NCBI GenBank assembly: GCA_015345905.1
Contig: JADDTR010000013.1
Span: forward strand, 184,657 to 248,656
Source of the DNA: Aotearoamyces nothofagi
Lineage: Eukaryota; Ascomycota; Leotiomycetes; Leotiales; Tympanidaceae
DNA: 64,000 nt
Direction of reading: 5' to 3'
Shown: one piece after another, positions 45,719 to 58,053 of the stretch
Numbering within the stretch: the stretch's first letter is position 1
Layout: each line of letters opens with the position of its first letter
Notes under the pieces: generated by a model
What the model saw: only the letters and a program-made list of their open reading frames with translations
Databases searched by the model: none
What the model was told of the DNA's origin: nothing
Position numbers and translations under genes: made by a program

Positions 45719-47618
45719 CTATACAACCGGCTTCTCTGGTCTTGGCCTCCTTGGGCCACCTTTCAAGCTTTTGACTCTCGATAAGAATCCCATACTCTGT
45801 TTTGGCTCCTCAAAAGCGCCGCTGTTATCACCGGTTGGGCGACGCTCAATGCGTTCGGCTGGTGGACGCTGTGGACTACTAGGAGCTCTGCCCCTTCTAG
45901 GCCTATTTTCTGGCTCAACAATTGTAATACTATCTCCCTTTTTATCGGCATTCGGATCGAATTCGTTGAAAAATGGATCGTTCTCTTTCCGCGATCCACC
46001 AGGAGTAAGCTCTTCAGGAGAAGTAGGATTGTAGGTGGCCTCGGGATTTGTGATTCGACCCGATGGGCCATAGTCGCGTGCTCTGGCGTTACTGATGCCG
46101 CGGATCTTTTGTGCAATAGACTTCTTCCTTCCTAGACCTCCAGCATTACTGGGCTCAGCAGTTTCCGTCTCACGGCGTTGAATAGCACTGCGGGATGCTG
46201 GTGTCCCTTCCAAAAATGTGGATGTACCGAGGCCCAGAGACTCGTCGCCGTGCACAGGCTCGACTTTTTGTAGCGAGCTCTGAACATTCGGCTCTACATT
46301 AGATGTAGGACGAATGGCTCCGTTTCCATATGCTTCGTATGATCCACCTGCAGCACCGCCGGTTGAGTAATCTTTGAATGCTTCTTCATCGTTATTGCCT
46401 AGAAACGTTGCGTGATCTGGTCTCTTATTCAATGGCCCTCCACCTCCCAAAACGTTATTAAGAGAGTCCTTAGGGAAGGCTTGCATTGGAGCACGTCTGC
46501 TGCCTTGACGATTGCGATGGGGATTGCAAGCGTCAAAAGGCCCATCATGATGGAAAACTAGTAAACTCAGTATTATGTAACAATAGATATCAGACATACT
46601 TACGTCCAGTGCCATAAATGCTCGTCGCATCAAGCTGGTCAATAATATCTAACTTCCGATCTGGCTTCTTGGCCTTTGGATCCTTGGCTGCATGTCTTCG
46701 CTCGCGACGACGTTCTTGCCTCTTCTTCTCGTCGTCAGATTCTGGAACCTTGCCACCACGTTCAGCTACTGAGGATTCCGAGTTGCGCCGTCTATGACGT
46801 TCGCCCGACCTTCTCGATTCGGATGGATCAGCAAAGATGTTTAGTTCATTAATTTGGCGTGATCTTGATAGACCTCCAGCACCTTTCCGAGAGCGCATAG
46901 CGTCTTCTTGGGATCGGGTTGGTCGATGAGTTGATGGCCCATGAGGAGGAACATTCTCCGATCGAGGCGGTGCTGGTAGATTCTTATCGGTGAGTGATCT
47001 AATATGCGGGGGTCGCATGCTGTTGCTGGTAGGTTTGGGCTTATCGTCGAAAGAAAGATTATCCTACACGGCCAAGTGTCAGTCAGGAATGTTCTGATAT
47101 TGCGTATTTGCTTCCCAGGAACGACTGTCACGTCGTCCATCTTATTCTCGTGCCAGCCACCAAATGGGGACGAGAAAAGCTTCATTAATTGGAACAACGT
47201 ACAAAGAGGTCGGCAGCATTGCCAGTCAGGCCATTCGCTGCCATGATTTGTGGTCGAGTATCTCTAGTTAAACCAGACGCGTCGAGGAATGGATTTCGCG
47301 ATATTGGTCGAGGAGCAGGCTCGTCATCAAAGGGAGAAAGATGAGAAGGAGGTAAAGGTGACACTGATCGGTTGCGAAAGGGGTTATTCGATTTTAAGCC
47401 CAGTGTTACGCCTGAAGGCTGGGAGTCTGCAGAAATAGGACAACGTCAGTGATTTGACGGGGACATGCATGCTACACGGGGGCGCATGAAACAGCGATAA
47501 ACCACTTGACACAGTCTTCAACCAACAATAAGTGGGGTGATTGTTGTGTCGTATCGCCAGCGAGAAGATCTTTGGAAGTTGAGCACAAACCTTGAAACTC
47601 CGGTTGGAGGACCGACAT
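45719..47618 (-). CDS. pal1: Pal1 family cell morphology protein
   Basis: Pal1 proteins mark growing tips and endocytic sites and help keep cylindrical cell shape. Exons 47618-47591, 47426-47203, 47063-46604 and 46557-45719 give 516 residues with frame kept throughout. The Pal1 core is at about 195-265: SESSV, KLDIIDQLDATSIYGTG, LFHHDGPFDACNPHRN (rebuilt across the last intron) and RRAPMQAFPKDSLNNVLGG, all family signatures. NPFRNRSVSPLPPSHLSPFDD near the start carries NPF and DPF-like endocytic peptide motifs (NPF at about residue 22, DPFFNEFDP later), which could bind EH-domain proteins and adaptors. The rest is disordered, basic and Pro/Ser-rich. Expected location: cell cortex. Confidence 0.9.
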
Positions 47619-49468
47619 ATTGACCACGGTTGATATTTATTCTGCTTGTGCAGGATATGTATCTTTGTGCAACCAGAACCCCGCTGCCGTCGTGAAGGAA
47701 CCGCTATGGGTTTGATCTGTTGATAGGAGGATAGGAAGCCTTTGTATATAGTTGTTTGTTCGTTCGGCCGAGGATGATGTTCGCAACGGACTACGTCGAG
47801 GTACTAGGTTCTGTATAGAGCTTAACCGACCGGCCGGGAGCCACTGAGAAACAAGATGCACAGCGTCAGAGCGTATTTTCCTGAGCCGGATCGTCTATAT
47901 AACACTCCGTCGACGTCAGTCGCGGGCCTGTCAAGTATTATCCAAGAAGCGTATTACGCAGTTATAGTCGGGATCTGTAGGTGGATAACGGCTAGTTGAG
48001 GAAGGTATGTCTGCGAGCGTCGAAGCGGTATAGATGATGAAGGGAGAGCAAGTGCAAGGAGAGGAGAAGTTGGGTTCGAGTTAGCAACAGCTCGAGAAGT
48101 AAGGAAGAAAGATTTGTATGGGCGCGGGTTTGGGTTTGGTTGGCAAGAAGTCCCTGAATACGGGCGGAAGCTGGCGTCGTGGCCCGGAGGGACGAGGGTT
48201 GGGATAAAGAGCGGAGGAGAGGGCAGATGGCTCCACTCCCAATAAATGCTCTAGGCTCTTTCAAAGTCCCTAGAGCTTCACTGAAGCGTAACGAGTAACG
48301 AGAAATTGGTGGTTGAGGGTCTAAATATGTGCGGTGGCCACTGCGGTAACGAGCACGTCGAGCCCGCCGCTACTGTCAGTGCTAACTCGAATTCATTTCA
48401 CTCCTGTGAACAACATCTCCGAATTGGGCGCAAGGGAGCGCGTGCCAAATTCCTGACTCGCCTTTAATTTGCAGCGACGATGCGTTCATTACAGTACGAC
48501 TGCCGTTCTGTACGGGGCACTGAGGGCAAGGTAACAGTGTGGCAACGTGCCATGCTGCTTACACACGTAGTTGATGACACGAGATCTCACAGGGTGCTGG
48601 CGGTGTCGATTGGTGAGGTGAGCCTGCAGCTCGTCCTGTTTTCGTGTACTGTTCTGTACTGTACTGTACAGTGAGTGTATGCTTCTCTACCCGTCCACCG
48701 TCCACCGCCCACCGCCCACCGCCCGCCATTCTACACCGTCATCGCAGCCAATCCGAGCCTATGGAGTACCTTAACCCCTATTGTAGCTTTGCATTGTCCC
48801 TCGTAGGCCCGCTCACGAATCCCTAGGACCCGTAGCATTGCGCCGGCGCTTTATAAGCTGTCGGTGCGGCCCCGATCGACAGGCATCGCGGGGTACTGTT
48901 GTTAGATATCACGGCCGTATCTCCATATGCGCGTGTTTTCTCTACAATTCCTATACCTCGTCGTATTCGTGCATACGGTACAGTACATGTATTGCATGTG
49001 TTCAGGCTTGATAGAACATCACCGAGAAATGCACTCCTGAACGTGGCATACGCATGCTGACGCTGAATGCTAAGTGAGGCATGTGGGCCATGGCAATAGA
49101 GGAGCACATCATTGGATATACTCTTCTCAGGGGTCACTTAGTACTGTAGACAAGACTTTAAGCCGAGGATCTTCGGCCTCTTATACGAGCCGTTTTGTAT
49201 TCGGCATACGCGCATTATGCGTAGATCTCGGCAGGAAACAATGTTCTGGTATTATTGGATGAAGATCTTTCCCGTGCCCTTTAACATCAGTACTGGTACC
49301 TGCGTCCTGCGTATCCGACGATAATTCATGCGCTATTTATTACACATATCTGGCTTGGAAATTCTGTTCCGCTCCGCGCCGCTCCATCCGCGCGAGCTGC
49401 CATTGTAATCTAATCGTGAAACTTCAGCCTTGCCATCCACCCATCTACTCTTTCGAGTATTTCTCACA
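47619..49468. other. intergenic, divergent promoters of pal1 and MED31
   Basis: No convincing gene. Contains a GTACTGTAC cluster at 48640-48672, short CCACCG repeats at about 48700-48725, and another GTACAGTAC near 48978. Confidence 0.45.
48640..48725. repeat. GTACTGTAC cluster and CCGCCCA repeat
   Basis: CTGTACTGTACTGTACAGT at about 48653-48672 is followed by CCGTCCACCGCCCACCGCC units. The first part matches the GTAC words found in the left end of the window. Confidence 0.7.
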
Positions 49469-50037
49469 ATGGCGATTAATTCTTCCCCTCCTGACGTCTC
49501 AATGTCTGGAACTTTGTTACAAGAGCAAGAGCCCAAATATGGCGGCTTTACGCGATTTGAGATCGAACTTGAGGTAGGCACTGATTCCGCAGGGCATCTT
49601 GAACCATAGCAACTGACTTCATCTGTAGTTTGTCCAATGCCTGTAAGCTTTTATATGCAACCTGCCATGTGAACATATGGTTATATCCTCCAGGGACTCT
49701 ACTTTTATCCCATTTGCACCTCCTCAGTCACATCTACTGACCTCTCTATCCCAGGGCAAACCCGCAATACCTTCTCCACCTCGCAACCCTTACTGCAACC
49801 TCACCAGACGCAATGTCCTCAGCCCCAGTTCCCCTACTCTCTCACCAACCGTTCATTAAATATCTCTCGTATCTTCGCTACTTCAGCGATCCACCTTACG
49901 TCAAATACCTCACATATCCCGGTCCGACTCTTAAGAACCTTGAATTATTACAGAACGAGCACTTTAGGAGAGAGGTGCTGAGCCCCGAAGTCGTGGGACG
50001 ACTAGCTGAAGAAGGAGCGCGTGCAGCGCCAAGCTAG
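49469..50037 (+). CDS. med31: Mediator complex subunit 31 (Soh1)
   Basis: Small conserved subunit of the Mediator middle module, bridging activators and RNA polymerase II. Exons 49469-49573, 49629-49642 and 49755-50037 give 133 residues. The middle exon is only 14 bases, but splicing it in rebuilds the family signature RFEIELEFVQCLANPQYL exactly. PFIKYLSYLRYFSDPPYVKYLTYPGPTLKNLELLQ is the invariant Med31 core with the typical SPxYxK-like turn. Between them a ~15-residue Thr/Ser/Pro insertion replaces the usual short linker. Length is normal for the family in fungi. Nuclear. Confidence 0.92.
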
Positions 50038-51131
50038 ATAAGATCTATAAGTACCTTATATGATAACGATAGCCCTGAAGGAATCCAAGGAAACCCCGAA
50101 GGAGCAGTGGCAATGGACTCTACAAGATACAACGGCTATGGAGGAAGGCACGAGTTATATGGTGGAACTTTCGTGCTATCTATTACGACAATGCTATTTT
50201 AGCTTTAAGGGTCGTGCAAGACAGCTGTGGCCAGCAAAGTAGGATCATCTTGGGCTTGGGCCTTTAGAATAGTACAAGATAAATAGCCAAGTATCTTATA
50301 CGCCGTGATAGGCGTGAACCGAAAAGGACTTGTATCTAGTATTTTCACACAATTCAAATTCTGTAAAAGCCTTCTTCGATGACTAGCATTGCATAAAATA
50401 GTAATTTGGTAACTTATACCTGAGATAAATATATAGGTTTAGACTACATAGCGAATGCAGAACAGACATCTTGGACGGAATCATGGACCAAACTTCTCTC
50501 AAGTGTTACTAGTTATAACTAGACGTTTTAATACAGTATATAGCTTTCATGGTAGGTTTACAGAGAGATTTCTTAACATAGATCAGTCTGCAATTCTAAA
50601 ATTGTTATTACAGCTCCTATATGCAGTACAAGGATCTCTTTATTTGTACCTCCCTACTTTTTTATTTCCTGTTTCTGCAGGCCTTTCCTATTCTTTCATA
50701 ACTATCAATACTTAAACAAGTTTAGAGTATAGTCTAATTTCAGGACGCTTTACTGTATACAGTTCTGGATGTAAAAAGTTGATGAAGTTACAGCACTTCT
50801 AATGGTTACAATCTATAGCATGGCTGGTCAGACCCAACTTCCTGCCTCCTAGATATTGTAATCTGTAACAGTGAGCAAATAAAAAAAGCAATTTTATAGT
50901 AGTTGCTGCTGACAATGATGACTGAGAACTTATGAGTTCCTTATATAACTGATCAGCAGAAAACGTTATTTATGAACTAGTCCACGTCACTTGCTGTCGG
51001 CGCTTGTCAGATCGATAGGCACCACAAGCGCACATCGGCGTAAGTTGAGCCGATCTCCGATGATGGATGGAAGTTTGGAAGTTGCAGGATAATATAGAAG
51101 AGAAGGAAGTATCGAAAGTCCAATCGCATTC
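50038..51131. other. AT-rich intergenic
   Basis: Between MED31 and sls1, same strand. AT-rich with no coding potential; TACTGTATACAGT occurs near 50752. The last ~150 bases form the sls1 promoter. Confidence 0.45.
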
Positions 51132-53988
51132 ATGATCATTCGGCCGAGCTCGAGTGCGCATATCTGCTTGAGATGTCAGCTTCGCCTGTCACAGCAGAGA
51201 ATTTCCACAAGCTTGTCATTTGTAGCGCAGAGACGACGGGGCTATCAAGCTCGACAGCAACACAATGAATCGCAACCTAGGGAACCAGGGATACAGGATT
51301 CCACTTCCTTTTGTATTCGGCGTGTGAAGATAGGGCCATTGGCGAATCCCACCTCTCAACATCCTGCAAGACGAATATATGCCCTCCAATCCCATGAAGC
51401 CTTAGACCCAACAGAAGCACTTCTGCCAGAGAACCGACGATCCGAAGTTCTTCAAAACCGACTCCGAGGCCTACATGACCAAGCACAAAGGGAAAACACA
51501 GAGTATCTGGAAGTGGAAGCTCTGGGGAAACCAGCAAAAGTTCTCGTTCTTCGAGATGGCAGGATTCGATTTACGACCACCACGCCCAAACTCGAGGAGA
51601 TAGAGGATATAGAGTCAGTAGATATACTTGCTCGAATAAACTCTGAGAGGGGCCTGATTGGGCAAGATGAGGCCGAAAAGAACATTGACGAGCTCAGGCC
51701 CTCCGATTGTACACGTTTGATGAGCTGGGACGAGTTGAAAGCAATTGAACACGAGCTTAACGAGGGATTTACGTCGATTCAAATTGCAAGATATATCGAG
51801 GCTTTTGAAGCAAGGCGTGCTTGTGAAGGGGTAAAGGACGGAAAGGGGGACGAGAAAACCCCAAGAAAAGATGACGATGTCATTCTTCGACAATCGGCCT
51901 GGATGCCTGGGATCTCCGAAACTGGTGAAGGCTTCGAAGAGAGTTCGAGTCGAGGATATATGTCTGAAGCATTTACACCTAAGCAGCGACTGGTATTGCA
52001 GTTGCTGCGTCAGTGCTGGGGTCTTGAAGTCCAAGAAGTGGCCGAATCAGTTGGCGAGGTCGAGCTTGATGTTGGTGGTGTCGAGATGGAGCTTCTCTTA
52101 AGTACAAGTATGAGGTAACCCAAGAATGATAATGTCCATCACTAATATTATTTTAGAGGGAGGTCAAGCACCTCTAAAAGCAATCAGTGATATCCTTATC
52201 AATAGCGATGACGAGAAAATTGAAGCATTCCGCTCGCAACAAGTCATACGCATCACGGGATCCAAAGAAAAGTGTAAGGCTATTGCAGATGAAATTCAGA
52301 ATACCTTGCGACTTGTTCATAGTCTGGAAGTTGACTTAGACGTCCTGTCCTTACTACGTCCAGGCCCACAAATAAAAGACAAGAAAAGATCCCGGGCAGA
52401 ATATACACACCACGAGATATCCGAGATCGCTCAATTAACAAATACCGAGATTACAATGTTATCCAACAACAAGGTAAATATATACTTGTGCTATATGGGA
52501 ATGCTAGAGCATCACTGACACTATCTATAGCTTACAATCTCATGTCTCAATAGAAATGCAGGCACTAGTCTTTCTACGTCAGTAGATATTGCACGCCGAC
52601 TTTTACTGTCCTCTTCTCCGGCTGCTGATCGAACTATGAAGCGTCAGGCCTGCAAAGATACGTCGGGCCCTGTGGTTGAAGTTTCATTTGAAGCAAGTTC
52701 GGGTATGTCCTGGCGAGACCGACTTCGACAATGGGTAAGGTTGTCCTCTGCTGTGAGTAAATCAGACAACCCCCCGGAGATCGCGTCTTTTACAAGTCTC
52801 CCAATGGATGGACCGACTGATGCAAATAAATTACTTCCTGCTGTAAACCTACTGGGCTCTATAAGGTTGACAAAGAAGGGAAAGAGAGTTGTGGCTGTGG
52901 GCCAGAAGCTACAAATGCCACCAGAAGCCGGGGTTTGGAAACACCAATACGCAACCAGATCATCTGTTTTGCTTGGCCACGTCTTGCATAAACCGTCGGG
53001 TTCTAACACTGGCATTATTTCATCTCCGAAACATAAATTAACGGAAGAAACAAAATTTGCCCCTACGCCCGTAAACCTGTCACGGCTGGTCGGAATCATG
53101 GAAGGAAATATAGACCCTCCTAAGCAGTCTCTACTCATGAAGTTCATTCCATCACCGTGGACATCATTTGGTCCGAAAGCACTAAAGGTTTTCCCTCCTC
53201 TGGAGATTGATTTCACGATTGACTCGGCAACGAAGAATCTGGAGTTGGGAGATGTTACTGCAATCATTGAACGGGCTACATCTGATGTGATGCTCCCTGA
53301 CCGTGTTCTAGACCTTCGATTCCAAGAAATCACAGAGGTTCTGCTGAAGAAGCCTTATTCACTGCCGGAAATTGCAAAGTTTATAGCAGAATCACAACTC
53401 AACTTAGGACGTGGAAGTCTGGTAACTCCTCCCGGTCTCACACTACCTATTGCAAAGAGTATGTGCAGCCAGCTAGCATCTATCCAGCCAAGCAACTTGA
53501 AAGAAGATCCGATCAAAGTTGACTACCTCTTTGCCGGCCTAGAATACCACAGCACCCTATACATGAAGTTCGGTGATTGGAAACTTCGATATACGAGCAT
53601 TGAAGGAGGGAAAGCGGATGGCCGACGAGGGGAACTAAGCCTACATCCTCATCACACTGTCAGCGAAAGCAGCCAAAATTTCAAAAAAGAGAAAGGGTGG
53701 CAGGAGAAGCAGTCTCGGGAGTTTATAGACTCTGCCTATCAGCTCGTGGATGCTCTGGAAACAGTTCACCTCCCGGTAGTACGTACTGTGCAGTCATCCG
53801 TTCCTGTAAGACTAGTGCCAAGTGGGTCGGGACAGACAACGTCAAAAAACTTCAAGTATTTCACCAAAGTTATCAACTTCACGGTCGAGTCGCCTAAGGT
53901 TTTAGAGCCTATCAAAGAAAATGGGGAAAGGGGTACGGAGAATGTTAATGAGGCCGGCGAATCCTTGAAGGAGGTCCTGGAGAGGTAG
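51132..53988 (+). CDS. sls1: mitochondrial inner-membrane-associated regulator Sls1
   Basis: In yeast Sls1 sits in the mitochondrial inner membrane and coordinates mitochondrial mRNA synthesis with translation. Proposed exons 51132-52107, 52157-52473 and 52531-53988 give 916 residues. The N-terminus (MIIRPSSSAHICLRCQLRLSQQR...AQRRRGY) is Arg/Ser-rich without acids, a clear mitochondrial targeting peptide. ALGKPAKVLVLRDGRIR, the SWDELKAIEHELNEGFTSIQIARYI helix-turn-helix-like segment and a KH-like region (IRITGSKEKCKAIADEIQNTL) fit the family. VPVRLVPSG near the end is typical. The first donor is ambiguous (GTATGA at 52108 chosen; GTACAA at 52102 is the alternative), altering two residues. Longer than the yeast protein (643), as in other filamentous fungi. 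Recognised from architecture, not from a catalytic motif. Confidence 0.68.
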
Positions 53989-54780
53989 AGGATGATAGCG
54001 GATAAATTAAAGGTCGATGAAGACCAAGTGAAGTAATATAGTGTATGACTATGTATTTTGTACCCCGAACGTTGGGCATTTATCAGGCGTTCATGAATCA
54101 TGTACTGAACTATAAAGATTTCTGCCTAACAAAGCCCTTTGGGTTAATGCATAATCAGTTGTCCAGCTGCCTGCACCTGCATACAGGCACCTTTGTACTG
54201 TACATCACATGTCAGAGCATCAAGGGTGCCGTCTATACCGTCTACGCCGCATTAGTCATTTGTGAACTATTTGACTCAATCACGGTGACTCGAGTTCTCA
54301 GGTTTGGAAATTTGGTAGTACTCGTACAATAATATGACGTCGGTAAATCATCGGTCCAGACCTACTGTACCATTACAGTTTAAAAGTGCAAGTTGTAGCC
54401 TAAATAGATAAATCATCCCATGTCCAATCATCCATGTCGAAAGGAAAGATTGCGGTTAGAAAGTGAAAAGTTAGTCCTTATCGCCTCATTGTTGGGAGCA
54501 ATTATTTTCGAAATTCTTAGCCCCCTACTAGCTCATTTCCTCTGGGAGCCCTAACGATATTTTAGCGCCCATAAACTCTCTCCACCGAATTTTTACTCTC
54601 CCTCTCTTATTTTCTTCCTCGTCGCCATACCCAGATTCAAGCAATCACTCTGGCAGTAAGTTCGCAAACACCATCAACGACGACCTATTCTTCAGATCAC
54701 TAACATCTGCTTGTAGATTTACTCTATTTCGAAAGAAACATCAACACAACACTTAAACTTCAAAATCCATTACCGCAAAC
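53989..54780. promoter_or_regulatory. tef1 promoter and 5' UTR
   Basis: Intergenic DNA before the elongation factor gene. A long pyrimidine-rich tract (about 54585-54630) precedes the probable transcription start, a usual feature of highly expressed fungal genes. TTGTACTGTACATC near 54190 and CCTACTGTACCA near 54361 belong to the dispersed word family. Confidence 0.5.
54656..54716 (+). other. probable 5' UTR intron of tef1
   Basis: Donor GTAAGT at 54656, branch-like CACTAACATC and acceptor TTGTAG give a 61-base intron 64 bases before the ATG. Leader introns are common in fungal tef1 genes. Confidence 0.6.
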
Positions 54781-56640
54781 ATGGGGTACGTTATCCCATC
54801 AACACCAGAAGCATTTTCATCATCAAGGCTTGCCCTCTATCTTAATGAGCACCGCACTGACTATATCTGCCATGTAGTAAGGAAAAGATGCACATCAACG
54901 TGGTCGTTATCGGCCACGTCGATTCTGGAAAGTCCACCACTACTGGTAAGCTCACCCTCGAGTGCTCGCCTTGGAGTCGTTCGCCCTCGTTTTTCAACAT
55001 ACTCACATTCATTAATAGGTCACTTGATCTACAAGTGCGGTGGAATTGACAAGCGTACCATCGAGAAGTTCGAGAAGGTAAGATATTATTTTTTTCTCTT
55101 CACCTCGCTGCTTATCGCTCTATTTGCCCCTCGGTGGGGCACTGTTTCGCTTCGCTTCGCGACGTCACAAAATTTGCGCCCGGCGGTGCGCTTCAGCACT
55201 GGCACGACAACACCGATGTTTCGTTATTCACGATGCATATGTGCATCAGCTCAAACCATAGAGACCATGACTAACAATTATACAGGAAGCCGCCGAGTTA
55301 GGCAAGGGTTCCTTCAAGTACGCATGGGTTCTCGATAAACTAAAGGCTGAGCGTGAGCGTGGTATTACCATTGACATTGCTCTCTGGAAGTTCGAGACTC
55401 CTAAGTACTATGTCACCGTCATTGGTATGTTCAGTCACTCTCGATAACGCAGCTTGTATCTAACGTTGTTCTAGATGCCCCTGGTCATCGTGATTTCATC
55501 AAGAACATGATCACTGGTACCTCCCAGGCCGATTGTGCCGTTCTTATCATTGCCGCTGGTACTGGTGAGTTCGAGGCTGGTATCTCCAAGGATGGCCAGA
55601 CCCGTGAGCACGCTCTTCTCGCCTACACTCTCGGTGTCAAGCAACTCATCGTTGCTATCAACAAGATGGACACCACCAAGTGGTCCGAGGCTCGTTACCA
55701 GGAAATCATCAAGGAGACTTCCAACTTCATCAAGAAGGTCGGCTACAACCCAAAGGCTGTTGCCTTCGTTCCTATCTCCGGATTCAACGGTGATAACATG
55801 ATTGACGTTTCCCCCAACTGCCCATGGTACAAGGGTTGGGAGAAGGAGACCAAGGCTGGAAAGTCTTCCGGCAAGACCCTCCTCGAGGCCATTGATGCTA
55901 TTGACCCTCCTTCCCGTCCTACCGACAAGCCCCTCCGTCTTCCCCTCCAGGATGTTTACAAGATTGGCGGTATTGGCACGGTGCCAGTCGGTCGTGTTGA
56001 GACCGGTATCATCAAGGCCGGTATGATTGTCACCTTCGCCCCAGCCGGTGTCACCACTGAAGTCAAGTCTGTCGAGATGCATCACGAGCAGCTTGTCGAG
56101 GGTCTCCCAGGAGACAACGTTGGTTTCAACGTCAAGAACGTTTCCGTTAAGGAGATCCGTCGTGGTAATGTCGCTGGTGACACCAAGAACGACCCTCCTA
56201 AGGCCGCCGAGTCCTTCAACGCCCAGGTTATTGTCCTCAACCACCCTGGTCAAGTTGGTGCCGGTTACGCCCCAGTTCTTGATTGCCACACTGCCCACAT
56301 TGCCTGCAAGTTCGCTGAGATCTTGGAGAAGATTGATCGCCGTACCGGAAAGTCCATTGAGGACGCCCCCAAGTTCATCAAGTCTGGTGATGCTGCCATC
56401 GTTAAGATGATTCCATCCAAGCCAATGTGTGTTGAGGCCTACACTGACTACCCACCCCTTGGACGTTTCGCCGTCCGTGACATGCGTCAAACCGTCGCTG
56501 TTGGTAAGTTTGATATCGAACTCATCCTATTGTAACCAATGCTAACTGTACTAGGTGTGATCAAGTCTGTTGTTAAGACTGACAAGGCCGGTGCCGGTAA
56601 GGTCACCAAGGCCGCTGTCAAGGCCGGTGCCAAGAAATAG
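54781..56640 (+). CDS. tef1: translation elongation factor 1-alpha
   Basis: GTPase that delivers aminoacyl-tRNA to the ribosome; cytosolic and very abundant. Exons 54781-54785, 54878-54945, 55019-55077, 55286-55424, 55475-56503 and 56555-56640 give 461 residues, standard for fungi. The first coding exon is 5 bases (ATGGG), completed to [23 protein letters not shown]-motifs: GHVDSGKST (G1), DAPGHRDF (G3), NKMD (G4) and SGFNGDN region (G5). Domains 2 and 3 follow ([24 protein letters not shown]), ending in the lysine-rich AAVKAGAKK tail. Codon use is strongly biased to C- and T-ending preferred codons (GGT, AAG, GTC), unlike neighbours, as expected for high expression. All five introns are in the first and last parts of the gene. 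Confidence 0.98.
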
Positions 56641-58053
56641 ATGATTTTTGAATAGGAAAAGCGTGTTCGTTTGTAGACAGCAGTCTTAGCTAAGGTTAAA
56701 TACCCGGCTCTCTGACTCCATGTCTGATGCAGGCCTGCTCTATCTCTGTCATCTCGTTTTTTGTGCAATGTGTTCCGTTAGCTTAGCATACACCGTCTCA
56801 TTTGTCATGGCAATGATACGAATGGTCTGGGCTATTGTTCTTCTGCATTCTGATCTTACAGTAGAACAAAATACTAGAAGCTGTCAATTCTCACTTATTT
56901 GATGAACGAATGTGACATTGGGTTTAGCGGTGAAGTTTGCGTGGATAGGCAAATCATGATTCGAAAACCGCCAGTTTATCGATTCAAATGCTCTCCAAGT
57001 TATATCTAGCTGTCCATGCCCATGCCCATGTTAACCAATCGCCTTTCCATCTGCTTTAGTTATCTATCTCCAAAAACTGGCTATTATGCTTATTGGCATC
57101 AGATAGGAGGTTGTATTAGCTCCCGTACCTGTATTTGAGCGTCCTATCCTACCAACCTGGATCCGCCGTGGGGAAATGCTATCTGAAATGTACTCAAGTC
57201 ATTATAGTCATGCCCGTGAGCCAGAACAGAACGTCTCAACCATAGGCAAAACCCCCACATGTATCCAAATATCTATAGAATATGCTGTAGAAGTTCAATA
57301 CTATCATAGCTTGATAACGTAGAAATGCATTGCACAAGATGACAAATTCTTTAGTGCGTTACTATGTTGTAGATTCTATTGGTTGACGAGGAGCTGTCAG
57401 AGGTTCAGAAACTTGCATACCTTGCCTGTCGAGGCTTCGTGTACGTTGTGGCTGGGTATATTTGCGGATATAAAGTCATCTGAATCTACTCGATATTTGC
57501 TCGTGAAGGCAACCTTCCCGCCAGCTTCTGCGGTAGGCGTACCGTTGCGTTTTTGCACCCATTCTCATACTCAAAGCGTGCGATTTACAAAACGTCTAAT
57601 CAAAGTCGAACGACAGTTACATGGTATCCAAAGTATAATAAGCTATATATAAGGGCAAGGCGTGATACAAGAGAATCCCCGAAAAGGACGTAAAGAAACA
57701 AGCGTAGAATATATCCAGATCAAGGGAACGGGTTCATTACTACCTATCGTGACATTACGACTCCGCCCCGTGGGAGCAGTGTGAAAATTAGAGATAGGGC
57801 CTGAATGCCTAACGCTTTTGGGTATCATGCTGTTCCAACAGAAGAGAAATGATAAATCAACGCCAAATCAGTGAGCCGTGAGGCTGCCCGTCTTATTGTT
57901 TCCCAGCCGTGAGGCTATCCTATTCTTATGTGAAACCCTTCGCCATTCTCGCTCGCGACGGCATTCGTATTGATGCCTGTTGAACTTTCTTCGGCCGTGA
58001 AACTTATATACCTCCTAGACAGCGTATTTAATTTGAGTCTCTCCACACAACCC
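56641..58053. other. intergenic, convergent 3' flanks
   Basis: Between tef1 (+) and the KXD1-like gene (-). No gene, RNA motif or repeat of note was seen. Confidence 0.45.

Noticed and set aside
55471-56490. Long open frame antisense to tef1 (about 339 codons)
   Set aside because: A shadow caused by strong codon bias in the elongation factor gene; no independent gene features.
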